From: JAGPUQ01 sp041594335
GTDB lineage: Bacteria > Pseudomonadota > Gammaproteobacteria > Pseudomonadales > Porticoccaceae
Reading direction: 5' to 3'
Length of the DNA stretch: 17,812 nt
Assembly (NCBI GenBank): GCA_041594335.1
Contig: JBFHML010000048.1
Location: 1-17,812, forward strand
The notes under the pieces were generated by a model. That model ran no database searches and was not told where the DNA came from. It saw nothing but the letters and a program-made list of their open reading frames with translations. Below, in pieces: positions 1 to 6,553 of this stretch (positions within the stretch are counted from its first letter, which is position 1; each line of letters opens with the position of its first letter). The position numbers and the translations under genes are program-made.

Positions 1-1266
1 GGCCGTCGGCCATAACTGACCACTGCGCGCAAACCGCCAACGCTGCCACGGCCACACCATGCCACCGCGTGCGACCAGTTCTCGCACGCGTAATTGTTCA
101 TCCCAGGCACCTACCGCGACGGCACCCACGGCGCGTCCGGCGCGCGTGATCAAACGCCGATAACAGAGTCCATGCTGATATCGTGTCGCCCGATCGGCCA
201 GCGAATCTTCGCGCTCGCCTACTCGTCCGGTACTGAACACCGGGCAATCGATCACCTTGAGCACGGAGGCCTCAACGCTGCCGAGGTAGGCCGCGCGACC
301 ACCACAGAGGTGATGAACGGCCACACCGGCCTGCTCGAGCCCAGGCGCGACCGTGCCGTGCACGATGCCGCGATGTTCGGCGCATTCACCAACAGCATAA
401 ATATCGGGGTCGGAGGTCTGCATCGCGTCGTCGACCCGAATCCCACGCCCGATACGCAACCCGGCTGCACGGGCCAGGGCTACTCGTGGCTGAATCCCAG
501 TGGCGACGACCAAGGTGTCACAGGACAATGTCCTCCCGTCACCGAGCACAGCGCCGGCGAGACAGTCGGTGCCGATAAGTGCGCGGACGCCGGTGCTGAT
601 CAAAATTTGCAGGTCGGACCGTTCCAGGTGCCGTTGCAGTAGTGCAGCCGCACCAGCGTCGAGTTGTCGATTGACCAACCAAGGACCGCGGTGAACCAAT
701 GTCACCCGGGTATGAAACCGCTGCATCGCGCGAGCTGCCTCCAAGCCCAGGAGACCGCCCCCAAGTACCAGGGTGTGCCGGCTCCGGGCCCGTCGCGCCA
801 TCAGGCGTTGGACATCGCCGAGATCGCGCAGCACATAGACACCGGGCAGGTCGATGCCGGGAATCTGTGGCACTTGAGCCTCGGAACCCAAGGCCAGCAG
901 CAATTTGCTATAGGGTTGTACGCCGCCTTCGGCGTCGCGCACCACACGGGCCTGCCGGTCGATCCCCGTCACCGCGCAATGCAGTCTCGGCTCGAGCCCG
1001 GTATCCTCGGCATCGAACGGCGGGGCGAGCACGTGCTCCATACGGCGTTGTCCGGCCAGCAACGCACTCAACTGGATTCGATCGTAAGGCAGCCAAGGCT
1101 CGTCGCCGTAGAGTACCACCCGGGTTGCGGGAGCCTTGACGCGCAGTAGACGGGCGCACTGCATCCCGACAGGGCCCATACCAACGATCACGAAGGGGGG
1201 ATTCACCCGGTCGGCTTGCGCAGCACGGACGGGCTCGGCCGGTCCTTGATCCACCAGGGCTTTCAT
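1..1266 (-). CDS. NirB/NasC-like FAD- and NAD(P)-dependent oxidoreductase, partial (3' end outside window)
   Basis: An uninterrupted 422-codon frame runs off the left edge, so the C-terminus is missing. Visible motifs are an FAD-binding glycine motif VIVGMGPVGM (about residues 27-35), the segment PYDRIQLSALLAG (60-72) typical of NirB-type proteins, a second dinucleotide motif LGGGLLGLEAA (168-178) for NAD(P)H, and TSDPDIYAVGECAEH (284-298), the second FAD-contact segment. This order matches the N-terminal flavin half of assimilatory nitrite reductase NirB and the stand-alone electron-transfer subunit of assimilatory nitrate reductase (Klebsiella NasC, Bacillus NasB). It is presumably cytoplasmic, passing electrons from NAD(P)H to a partner. 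The ATG at 1266 is preceded by GGGAGGGGAG at good spacing. A rubredoxin-reductase-like role is the main alternative. The upstream sigma-54 promoter and leader terminator favour nitrogen assimilation; the exact partner is inferred, not seen. Confidence 0.85.
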   Translation of the reverse strand, partial: MKALVDQGPAEPVRAAQADRVNPPFVIVGMGPVGMQCARLLRVKAPATRVVLYGDEPWLPYDRIQLSALLAGQRRMEHVLAPPFDAEDTGLEPRLHCAVTGIDRQARVVRDAEGGVQPYSKLLLALGSEAQVPQIPGIDLPGVYVLRDLGDVQRLMARRARSRHTLVLGGGLLGLEAARAMQRFHTRVTLVHRGPWLVNRQLDAGAAALLQRHLERSDLQILISTGVRALIGTDCLAGAVLGDGRTLSCDTLVVATGIQPRVALARAAGLRIGRGIRVDDAMQTSDPDIYAVGECAEHRGIVHGTVAPGLEQAGVAVHHLCGGRAAYLGSVEASVLKVIDCPVFSTGRVGEREDSLADRATRYQHGLCYRRLITRAGRAVGAVAVGAWDEQLRVRELVARGGMVWPWQRWRFARSGQLWPTA

Positions 1267-1319
1267 ACCACGCACTCCCCTCCCGCACTGGATCGGTGGC
1301 CCCAACCGCCACACAAAAC

Positions 1320-1357
1320 AAAAAACGCCCAGCGCACGACATGTCGCGCGATGAGCG
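1320..1357 (-). terminator. Intrinsic terminator inside the oxidoreductase leader (candidate attenuator)
   Basis: On the minus strand the arms 1357-1343 and 1340-1326 pair along 13 positions. They include two G-U wobbles and one internal mismatch, and leave a 4-base loop around the central CATG. A run of six T (1325-1320), then G and four more T, follows directly. This is a textbook factor-independent terminator for minus-strand transcription. It ends only about 54 nt before the oxidoreductase ATG and lies downstream of the predicted sigma-54 start at about 1414. It therefore sits within that gene's own leader, where it could be conditional. It could also simply end transcription arriving from tonB. 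Confidence 0.75.
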
Positions 1358-1387
1358 TCGTTGCTCTGACCATTCGTGGATGCTAGC

Positions 1388-1412
1388 GGGCGATGTTGGT
1401 CGCGCATCACCC
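1388..1412 (-). promoter_or_regulatory. 5' leader hairpin preceding the leader terminator
   Basis: In the minus-strand transcript GGGUGAUG (1412-1405) pairs with CAUCGCCC (1395-1388) over 8 positions with one wobble and a 9-nt loop. It begins about 2 nt after the transcription start predicted from the sigma-54 promoter. A first hairpin followed by a terminator hairpin is the layout of nas-type leaders read by ANTAR proteins such as NasR. The loop here is not the A-n-n-G-n-n hexaloop expected for ANTAR binding, so that identity is unproven. Confidence 0.4.
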
Positions 1413-1424
1413 ACAGATAGGTCT

Positions 1425-1440
1425 AGCAAGTGGTGTGCCA
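1425..1440 (-). promoter_or_regulatory. Sigma-54 (RpoN) promoter for the NirB/NasC-like oxidoreductase
   Basis: The minus strand reads TGGCAC-ACCAC-TTGCT from 1440 to 1425. Both core blocks match the RpoN consensus TGGCAC-N5-TTGCW, and GG (1439/1438) and GC (1427/1426) have the exact -24/-12 spacing. The predicted start is near 1414, giving a leader of about 148 nt. A poor NtrC-like sequence, with GGGTGC as the better half, lies around 1568-1582; I do not rely on it. Location in non-coding DNA facing a nitrogen-type oxidoreductase supports function. Confidence 0.75.
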
Positions 1441-1685
1441 CCATTTCAGAAAGGCGGGAAGCGCTACGGAATTTCTTCAGCCATCTCACAGCTTATTGTT
1501 TTTTTTGCCGTTTTTTAGTTCATTGCACGGGATCCGACGGCAGGCTGATCACGCGAAATCCCACCCTACCGCCAATGGGTGCTGCATGGATGGATCAACG
1601 CACCGAAACGAGCGCGTGAGTGGCGAGAACCTGGCGCCCGCCCCCGCGCCGACCGGATCGCCCAGCGGTCTGGACTGTGCCCCAT
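1441..1685. other. Intergenic region between tonB and the sigma-54 promoter
   Basis: No convincing gene is present. The stretch holds an A/T-rich patch near 1497-1517 (T-rich on the plus strand) that could serve as activator-binding or flexible DNA upstream of the sigma-54 promoter. A GC-rich potential hairpin just after the tonB stop lacks a T-run. No clear intrinsic terminator for tonB was found before the leader terminator at 1320-1357. Confidence 0.5.
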
Positions 1686-2489
1686 TCAACGCAACGCAAA
1701 CCGCACCGGCACTACCAAGGTCAACTGAGGATCGGGAATGGCGGCCGGCGGCGGCGGAACTGGCGTTGCTCGCTCGAGCATGTCCAAGGCGGCCCGATCC
1801 AAAATCGGGTTGCCCGACGTACGATGCAGCGCAGTCACCTGCACCACGCCCCGCCGATCGATCCGAAACCGAACCTCCACGATTCCGGTATCTCCCCGCG
1901 CACGCGCCCTTGGCGGATAACGCTTGTGCCGCGCCAGATGCGCCAGCAACGCACGCTGCCAGGTCGCTGCCAGATGCTGGCGCTGCCAGTCGACTGCGGT
2001 GGACTGGGAGATGACTTCGGTTTCGCCAACCCGAGGGGCCGGCTCTGCTGCGGATATTTCCGTGTCGGGCGCAACAGAACTGGTCGTCTTGGCAACCTTC
2101 GCGGAAGGTCTCGCTTCTGGAGCCCCGGAGGTTGCGGGCGCTGGCGGAGATGGGGGCAAAGCCTCGGTCGCGCCTCGACGCGATCGCTCAGCCCGCTCGA
2201 CGACCGGCCGCGGATCGTCCATCGGCTTTTTGGCGGGGCGCGGCTCGGGTTCGGGCTCCGGCACCCGGGGGGCTGGCTCGGCGGCCATCGTCCCCACGGC
2301 GGCCGGGAATGTCGCGATTGGCTGCTCCCGCACGGATTCGGAAGCAGGTATCGGCGCGAGGGTAATGGCAACCGGCTTTGGCGCCGTCGGTGGCCTAGTC
2401 GATCGCTGCAGCAATAGTGCAACGGCCCCGACGTGCAGGAGCGACGCGAGCAAAAATGCACCGAACCAAACGAGACGGGGAGAATTCAT
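1686..2489 (-). CDS. tonB: TonB-family energy transducer
   Basis: This 267-residue protein has the classic TonB plan. A short N-terminus is followed by one membrane anchor (about 8-27), a long proline-, alanine- and glutamate-rich periplasmic spacer with a PEPEPEP segment, and a C-terminal TonB domain (about 180-267). That domain contains YPPRARARGDTG, the strand VEVRFRIDRRG and the end segment SGNPILDRAALDMLERA. It carries proton-motive energy from ExbB-ExbD to outer-membrane receptors. The ATG at 2489 has AGAGG three bases upstream and lies 20 bp after the exbD stop, so exbB-exbD-tonB form one operon. The protein and its neighbours look intact although the adjacent receptor gene is decayed. 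Confidence 0.93.
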   Translation of the reverse strand: MNSPRLVWFGAFLLASLLHVGAVALLLQRSTRPPTAPKPVAITLAPIPASESVREQPIATFPAAVGTMAAEPAPRVPEPEPEPRPAKKPMDDPRPVVERAERSRRGATEALPPSPPAPATSGAPEARPSAKVAKTTSSVAPDTEISAAEPAPRVGETEVISQSTAVDWQRQHLAATWQRALLAHLARHKRYPPRARARGDTGIVEVRFRIDRRGVVQVTALHRTSGNPILDRAALDMLERATPVPPPPAAIPDPQLTLVVPVRFALR

Positions 2490-2509
2490 TGGCCTCTATA
2501 CACAGGAGA

Positions 2510-2962
2510 TCACTGCGCAGCGGGGCTTTCGGCATTCGCCGATGTCGTGCGCTCTGCGGCGACCAACGCGAGCTGGGAATACCCCGCGGCGCGCAAGGTG
2601 TCCAACAGCGCCATCAGCGCTCCATAGGATACACGGTGATCCGCCCCTACAAAGATCTGCGCGGTAGGATCGCCACCGCTGGCTGCCGCCAACGCATCGG
2701 CAAGCGCCTCGCTACGTAAACGCCGCTCTCCCAATGCCAGGCTGAGATCGCGCTGCAGGGTCAGATAGATAGGCTCCGGCGGCGGTTGATGGGCAGGGAC
2801 CGCAGCCTCCGGCAGCGCTACCGGCAGGTCCACGGTAGCCAAGGGCGCGGCGATCATAAAAACGATCAACAACACCAACATCACGTCGATAAAGGGCGTG
2901 ACATTGATTTCGTGTAGCTCTTGCAGGTCGAGGCTCTCTTCTTCCCGATCGGGGTGCATCAT
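2510..2962 (-). CDS. exbD: ExbD/TolR-family biopolymer transport protein
   Basis: This 150-residue protein has a short cytoplasmic N-terminus and one transmembrane helix in INVTPFIDVMLVLLIVFMIA. The Asp in FIDV is the conserved protonatable residue of ExbD/TolR. A periplasmic domain follows with the usual motif LPEAAVPAHQPPPEPIYLTL and the end segment VSYGALMALLDTLRAAGYSQLAL. It works with ExbB as the proton-driven motor for TonB. The start is set by the overlap ATGA at 2962-2959, where the ATG overlaps the exbB stop TGA, implying translational coupling. There is no strong independent ribosome-binding site, consistent with coupling. A second ATG directly follows and could be used instead. An upstream extension in the same frame only overlaps exbB coding sequence and was discarded. 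Confidence 0.93.
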   Translation of the reverse strand: MMHPDREEESLDLQELHEINVTPFIDVMLVLLIVFMIAAPLATVDLPVALPEAAVPAHQPPPEPIYLTLQRDLSLALGERRLRSEALADALAAASGGDPTAQIFVGADHRVSYGALMALLDTLRAAGYSQLALVAAERTTSANAESPAAQ

Positions 2963-3873
2963 GCCGAGCGACCACGCCGATGATCGTGCGCACGGTCCAG
3001 ATCCCGCGACAACAGCTGCATGATCTGTGCGGATTGATCGCCCAGCAGTGCGCGCAGGTGAGCGATCTTGCGGCTGAAGTAGTTGTATAGCAGAACCGCG
3101 GGGATGGCTGCCGCCAAGCCCAAAGCGGTCGCCAACAGCGCCTCGGCGATACCTGGCGCGACCACGGCCAGGCTGGTCGTCTGGGTGCGGGAAATGCCAA
3201 TAAAGGCGTTCATGATCCCCCAAACGGTACCGAACAATCCCACGAAAGGCGCGGTGGCTCCCACCGACGCCAACAGACCAGTACCCAGGGCAAGCCGACG
3301 GGAAAAGGCCATCTCGAGTCGGCGGAGCTGCAGCGCTGCACGCTCCTTGATACCGGCCTTCCCGTCTGGCCCGCCGTCACCGCTACGCCGCAGCTCGTCA
3401 TCTACGGCGGCCAATAACATCCCAGCGGGCGTATCGCGCAGGTGCGTACGGTCGGTAATCGCCAGGGACTCGGCACGCTGTAGATCGATATTCTGGCGTT
3501 GTATTTTTTTACGCGTTCGCCGCAGCTCCAGCGCCTTGGCAAAGGCGATCGTCCAGCACATCAGAGACGCCGCCAACAACAGCAGCATCACGGTTTTTAC
3601 GACCCAGTCCGCGTCTCGATACATGGTCCAAGCGGAGAGTTCCGCAGGAAGTCGCCCTTGGATGGCCGGGCCTGCGGTCGTCGCCCGCGACGCTTCGGTG
3701 TGAGGGGCACTTTCCGGCCCCCCCTGCTCGGGCGCCACGGCAGCGATCGTCTGTGCGCTACCAAGCGGCATCGAGACCGGTGCGCCCAGCAGCGTCAGCG
3801 CAATCAGCCAGCTAGGGAGCCTACGGCAACGATACCGCGACGGAATGGGATGTGAGCGGCATGGAACGATCAT
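2959..3873 (-). CDS. exbB: ExbB/TolQ-family proton channel with periplasmic N-terminal extension
   Basis: This 304-residue protein starts with a basic segment and a hydrophobic stretch (about 22-33) ending in GSA-QT, probably a cleaved signal peptide. A periplasmic extension of about 50 residues follows. Then come the three ExbB helices: about 91-112, then LGTGLLASVGATAPFVGLFGTVWGI, then ALLATALGLAAAIPAVLLYNYFSRK. The last two carry the family's conserved small, Thr and Glu residues. It is longer than E. coli ExbB (244 residues), as in many Pseudomonas-type proteins. The ATG at 3873 is chosen because it overlaps the stop codon of the upstream receptor remnant as TGATG. An in-frame start at 3927 exists but would lie inside the receptor frame and add residues ahead of the signal peptide. 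Confidence 0.92.
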   Translation of the reverse strand: MIVPCRSHPIPSRYRCRRLPSWLIALTLLGAPVSMPLGSAQTIAAVAPEQGGPESAPHTEASRATTAGPAIQGRLPAELSAWTMYRDADWVVKTVMLLLLAASLMCWTIAFAKALELRRTRKKIQRQNIDLQRAESLAITDRTHLRDTPAGMLLAAVDDELRRSGDGGPDGKAGIKERAALQLRRLEMAFSRRLALGTGLLASVGATAPFVGLFGTVWGIMNAFIGISRTQTTSLAVVAPGIAEALLATALGLAAAIPAVLLYNYFSRKIAHLRALLGDQSAQIMQLLSRDLDRAHDHRRGRSA

Positions 3874-4946
3874 CAACAGCTTACCTGATAGCGGATACCG
3901 ACCCGCCGTCCGAGGGCGGGAATACACATGAAATCGCCGTACATAGCGCCGGCCTGCTGGGCATAAACAGCGGCATCATCTTCGTCGAGACGATTCTCCA
4001 CGGCAAAGCCGATACGATCTGGGCCAAGCTTTACGCTGGCCGAGAAATCCACTGTGGTGTGGCCAGCGATCGACACGGCGCGGGCAACGCCGTCATGGGC
4101 AGCTTCGTCGGCGGCGATAGGTGGCGATTGCAACAAGAGATGATAATCGAGCCCGCCCCAGGCGACGAACCTTGGCTTCTTGGGGGGCAGGCGGTCAGCG
4201 CATCCCCGTTGCCGTCGGCGTTTTGCGTGTCTCCCTTTTGCCCACTGAAGCTGACGCCCCGGGATAAAAAGTCGCCCGCATACCGCGTCGGGCTTACCGC
4301 TACACCCTAAGGACGTTGTTCTTGCTCGAGCATGCCGGCGAATCGGCCATCAAAAACTGCCGTTTTGTCGGGCTCGTCGCAATACACCGCGCGCTGCGTC
4401 TCAGCCTTGGCGCAATGGCGGCGACAGCCGAATGCGACGAACACAGCGGTCTCGATCGCTTCGAGCGCAGCGTCACTGACCGATGCCGGCTGGCTGACGC
4501 CGGTCGCCACGGGTAGCGACCCCGCCGGCTGAGCACTGCGCAGTAGCTACGTGACAGCCAGTTGCTCCAAGCCCGGTGAAAAGCCCGCAAACCATGTTCG
4601 CCTGGCGCCGAGCCGATAGCCCCATCCGAGATCGAACACGGCAGCATTATAGGCCAACGTTGGGAGCTGGACCCGAGCCCGGGAACCAAGTTGCCCAAGG
4701 CCGCCGAGCGCGTGCGCCGCCGTGCGGCTACTGCGCCAATCGCGCTCCATCGATCACCTGTGTGGTTTGCGAAAGTTCGGCAATGGAATGAGTTGTCTGG
4801 TCTGGGAAGCTAGGACGGTCAACGATTCCAGCCGCGCTTCCGCCCCGGCGTCGGTCCCCACCAGAACGACACGGACGCCGGCAATCCAGGCCGACAATTT
4901 CGTCTGTCAATCGCACAAAATTCACCCACATCATGCCGTCTATCAA
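3873..4946 (-). pseudogene. Decayed TonB-dependent outer-membrane receptor gene
   Basis: Receptor-like pieces appear in the correct order but in three different frames. A TonB-box-like LESLTV lies near 4831-4814. Plug-start residues SIAELSQTTQVIDGARLAQ end in a stop near 4728. In another frame comes LGNLVPGLGSSSQ. Barrel-like AAVFDLGWGYRLGARRTWFAG is followed by stops at about 4547 and 4307. Then come SPTRYAGDFLSRGVSFSG and, after a frame change at a C6 tract near 4182-4187, PKKPRFVAWGGLDYH. The terminal strands follow, including FAVENRLDEDDAAVYAQQ and IPALGRRVGIRYQVS. Only about 1 kb remains where about 2.1 kb would be normal, so most of the plug and early barrel is deleted. It was probably a siderophore receptor; the ligand cannot be told. 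The 5' limit is approximate. Confidence 0.8.
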
Positions 4947-4970
4947 TCAGTCGACAAGGTGCGCTTTTAT

Positions 4971-5573
4971 TCAAAGCCGCGCTGCGTGTTCGCGCAGATA
5001 ACGGGCTACGCCTTCGCCTTCGGCACGCATTCCCGGATCACCGGATTGCCAGCCGGCGGGGCAGACCTCGCCGTGCTGTTCATGAAATTGCAGGGCATCG
5101 ATCAAGCGCAGGTATTCGTCGACATTCCTTCCCAATGGCAAATCATTAATCGATTGGTGACGGATCACTCCAGCACGATCGATCAGGAAGCTGGCTCGGA
5201 GCGCGACATCTCCGGTAGCCGCCTGGACGTTGTAGGCGGTTACGATGCGATGGGACGGGTCCGCGACTAGGGGATAGTCGAGCGCACCGACGCCACCGGA
5301 CTCGACCGGCGTGTTGCGCCAGGCCAAGTGGCTGTACTGGGAATCGATGGAAACACCAATCACGACGGCGTCGCGACGCGCGAATTCCGGCATCCGATGA
5401 TGAAAGGCAATCAACTCGGTCGGACAGACAAAAGTGAAATCCAGCGGATAGAAGAACAACACCGCATAGCGGTCCTGAATCGCCTCACTCAGGACAAAAC
5501 GTTCCTCCAGGGTACCATCCGGCAGGACTGCAGCCGCGGTGAAGTCAGGAGCTGTTTGATTGATCAGATGCAT
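4971..5573 (-). CDS. Typical 2-Cys peroxiredoxin (AhpC/Prx1 family)
   Basis: This 200-residue protein has the full family length. The peroxidatic cysteine is Cys50 in DFTFVCPTE and the resolving cysteine is Cys171 in EVCPAGW. The family segment RASFLIDRAGVIRH is at about 126-139. It reduces hydrogen peroxide, organic peroxides or peroxynitrite in the cytoplasm, using a thioredoxin- or AhpF-type reductant. No reductase gene is adjacent. The ATG at 5573 is preceded by GGAGAG at good spacing. It lies downstream of two small genes behind a Fur box and upstream of the receptor remnant, so it may be co-expressed with iron uptake. The internal region between the cysteines appears intact. Confidence 0.93.
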   Translation of the reverse strand: MHLINQTAPDFTAAAVLPDGTLEERFVLSEAIQDRYAVLFFYPLDFTFVCPTELIAFHHRMPEFARRDAVVIGVSIDSQYSHLAWRNTPVESGGVGALDYPLVADPSHRIVTAYNVQAATGDVALRASFLIDRAGVIRHQSINDLPLGRNVDEYLRLIDALQFHEQHGEVCPAGWQSGDPGMRAEGEGVARYLREHAARL

Positions 5574-5621
5574 TTCATCTCTCCGCTAATGAAGGTACAG
5601 ATAGTCCTGTTGTCGGGATGG

Positions 5622-5912
5622 CTAGTGGAAAATAGTGCGCACACCGCGGCCACTGGTGGCCACGGCGGTCGGCGGCCGCGCAAGATCCAACCATTCTCTC
5701 GCCAGTTGCTCCGTCGTATTGCGAATGGGCCTCGAGTCCCAGGCCGAAGGATGGTCGCGCAATAACGCCAGATGCTGAACTACAGCCTCCCGTAAATCGT
5801 CATCACCGGTTTGGGAGAACCGCGTCATCAAATACAACAGCGTGGCCACCAGCACATCCAGCGATGGCACCTCCGCATGACAGCTGCATTTTTTGTCCAC
5901 GACGATACTCAT
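5622..5912 (-). CDS. Small uncharacterised protein with N-terminal CxC motif
   Basis: I do not recognise this 96-residue protein. It begins MSIVVDKKCSCHAEVPSLDVLVATLLYLMTRF with a Cys-Ser-Cys-His motif near residues 9-12, followed by predicted amphipathic helices and a less structured tail. There is no signal peptide. The hydrophobic segment VLVATLLYLMTRF is short and more likely part of a helical core than a membrane span. The ATG at 5912 is preferred because AGGAGG lies five bases upstream; an adjacent GTG at 5915 would be too close. It starts about 22 bp after the preceding small gene's stop and ends about 50 bp before peroxiredoxin, so all three probably share a transcript. The Cys pair could bind metal, but that is speculation. 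Confidence 0.7.
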   Translation of the reverse strand: MSIVVDKKCSCHAEVPSLDVLVATLLYLMTRFSQTGDDDLREAVVQHLALLRDHPSAWDSRPIRNTTEQLAREWLDLARPPTAVATSGRGVRTIFH

Positions 5913-5934
5913 CACAGCCTCCTATCTTGATCAG

Positions 5935-6294
5935 TCATTGGGTAGGGAAAGCACGCCGTCGGCGAGCATCTCGCATACGGAGACGCCACGGCGCCATTGC
6001 GGGAAACGACCTCGAACCACCCCGCAACTCAGGTGTCATTCCAAACGCATAGCGCAGTGCGTGATTGAGCGAGTCGACGTCGCGCCGCTCACGTGCCGGT
6101 CGGTCGATTACCGCGATGTGCTGCGGTGTCAGTCGCGCAGGCCGCGCGGACTCGGTCGCCTTGGCGCGATCGGTGTCATCGACGCTCTCTGGGGTCGGCA
6201 GCGCCATCGCCGGCGGCTCGGCGGCACGCGCCAGTCCTGATGGGAGAATCCAGGTCCTGTCCGTCGTCCACTCTCGCGACAACACGCGCTTCAT
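5935..6294 (-). CDS. Uncharacterised protein, first gene after a Fur box
   Basis: I do not recognise this 119-residue protein. It is rich in arginine, alanine and proline. A central segment, LTPQHIAVIDRPARERRDVDSLNHALRYAFGMTPE, looks helical and the best ordered, and the C-terminus is very basic (RMRDARRRRAF). There is no signal peptide or membrane helix. The ATG at 6294 is supported by GAGGGG six bases upstream. A longer in-frame start near 6441 would run across the Fur box and promoter, so it is rejected. The Fur box at 6312-6330 is directly upstream, making this the first gene of an iron-repressed transcript. Whether it encodes a functional protein is less certain than for its neighbours. 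Confidence 0.55.
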   Translation of the reverse strand: MKRVLSREWTTDRTWILPSGLARAAEPPAMALPTPESVDDTDRAKATESARPARLTPQHIAVIDRPARERRDVDSLNHALRYAFGMTPELRGGSRSFPAMAPWRLRMRDARRRRAFPTQ

Positions 6295-6311
6295 GCCGCC
6301 CCTCTGATAAC

Positions 6312-6330
6312 GATAATAATAGTGATTATC
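6312..6330. promoter_or_regulatory. Fur box between divergent transcripts
   Basis: The plus strand reads GATAATAATAGTGATTATC. This matches 16 of 19 positions of the E. coli Fur consensus GATAATGATAATCATTATC, and an additional GATAAC repeat lies just upstream at 6306-6311. It is 18 bp from the start codon of the minus-strand small gene and about 220 bp from the plus-strand transporter gene. Iron-loaded Fur bound here would block the minus-strand promoter and possibly the divergent one. Confidence 0.85.
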
Positions 6331-6356
6331 GTTTAATAAATATTCTGTGCTGTCAA
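6321..6356 (-). promoter_or_regulatory. Sigma-70-type promoter overlapping the Fur box
   Basis: A perfect TTGACA lies at 6356-6351 on the minus strand. The best-spaced -10 (17 bp) is AACGAT at 6333-6328. A better -10, GATAAT, occurs at 6330-6325 but with a 20-bp spacer. Either hexamer lies within or touches the Fur box, as expected for an iron-repressed promoter. Confidence 0.5.
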
Positions 6357-6553
6357 CCCCTACCCCGTTTTCGAACCATCGATTGCCTTCCGCACGGCGG
6401 TCCGTGCATCTCCCCATGACTTTCTTGACCGTTGGGGGCACACTCCGCTGCCGGATCCGCGCGGGGCGCTACCGACCCGAAGTGGATTCGCGGCGCACGA
6501 CCCGGACCAGCGCCACCGCCATGGCCCGCTACCCGCTACGCTCAGGAGCCACG

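Noticed and set aside
94..1149. Several plus-strand open frames over the left end
   Set aside because: They are antisense to the well-supported NirB/NasC-like flavoprotein frame on the minus strand and show no family motifs.
1497..1517. T-rich run (T8 and T6 on the plus strand) as a terminator
   Set aside because: No stable GC stem precedes it on the plus strand, and there is no plus-strand gene to terminate.
2510..3223. A 237-codon version of exbD
   Set aside because: The extra N-terminus is exbB sequence read out of frame; the ATGA overlap at 2962 gives the family-typical start.
4300..4698. A 132-codon minus-strand frame as a separate gene
   Set aside because: Only LGNLVPGLGSSSQ near its start is meaningful, and it belongs to the decayed receptor; the rest is out-of-frame barrel sequence.
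6347..6553. N-terminal extension of the MFS transporter
   Set aside because: Arginine-rich, non-membranous, and without a good ribosome-binding site, whereas ATG 6554 has AGGAG. A 6-bp hairpin at 6392-6407 is also here, with no evidence of function.
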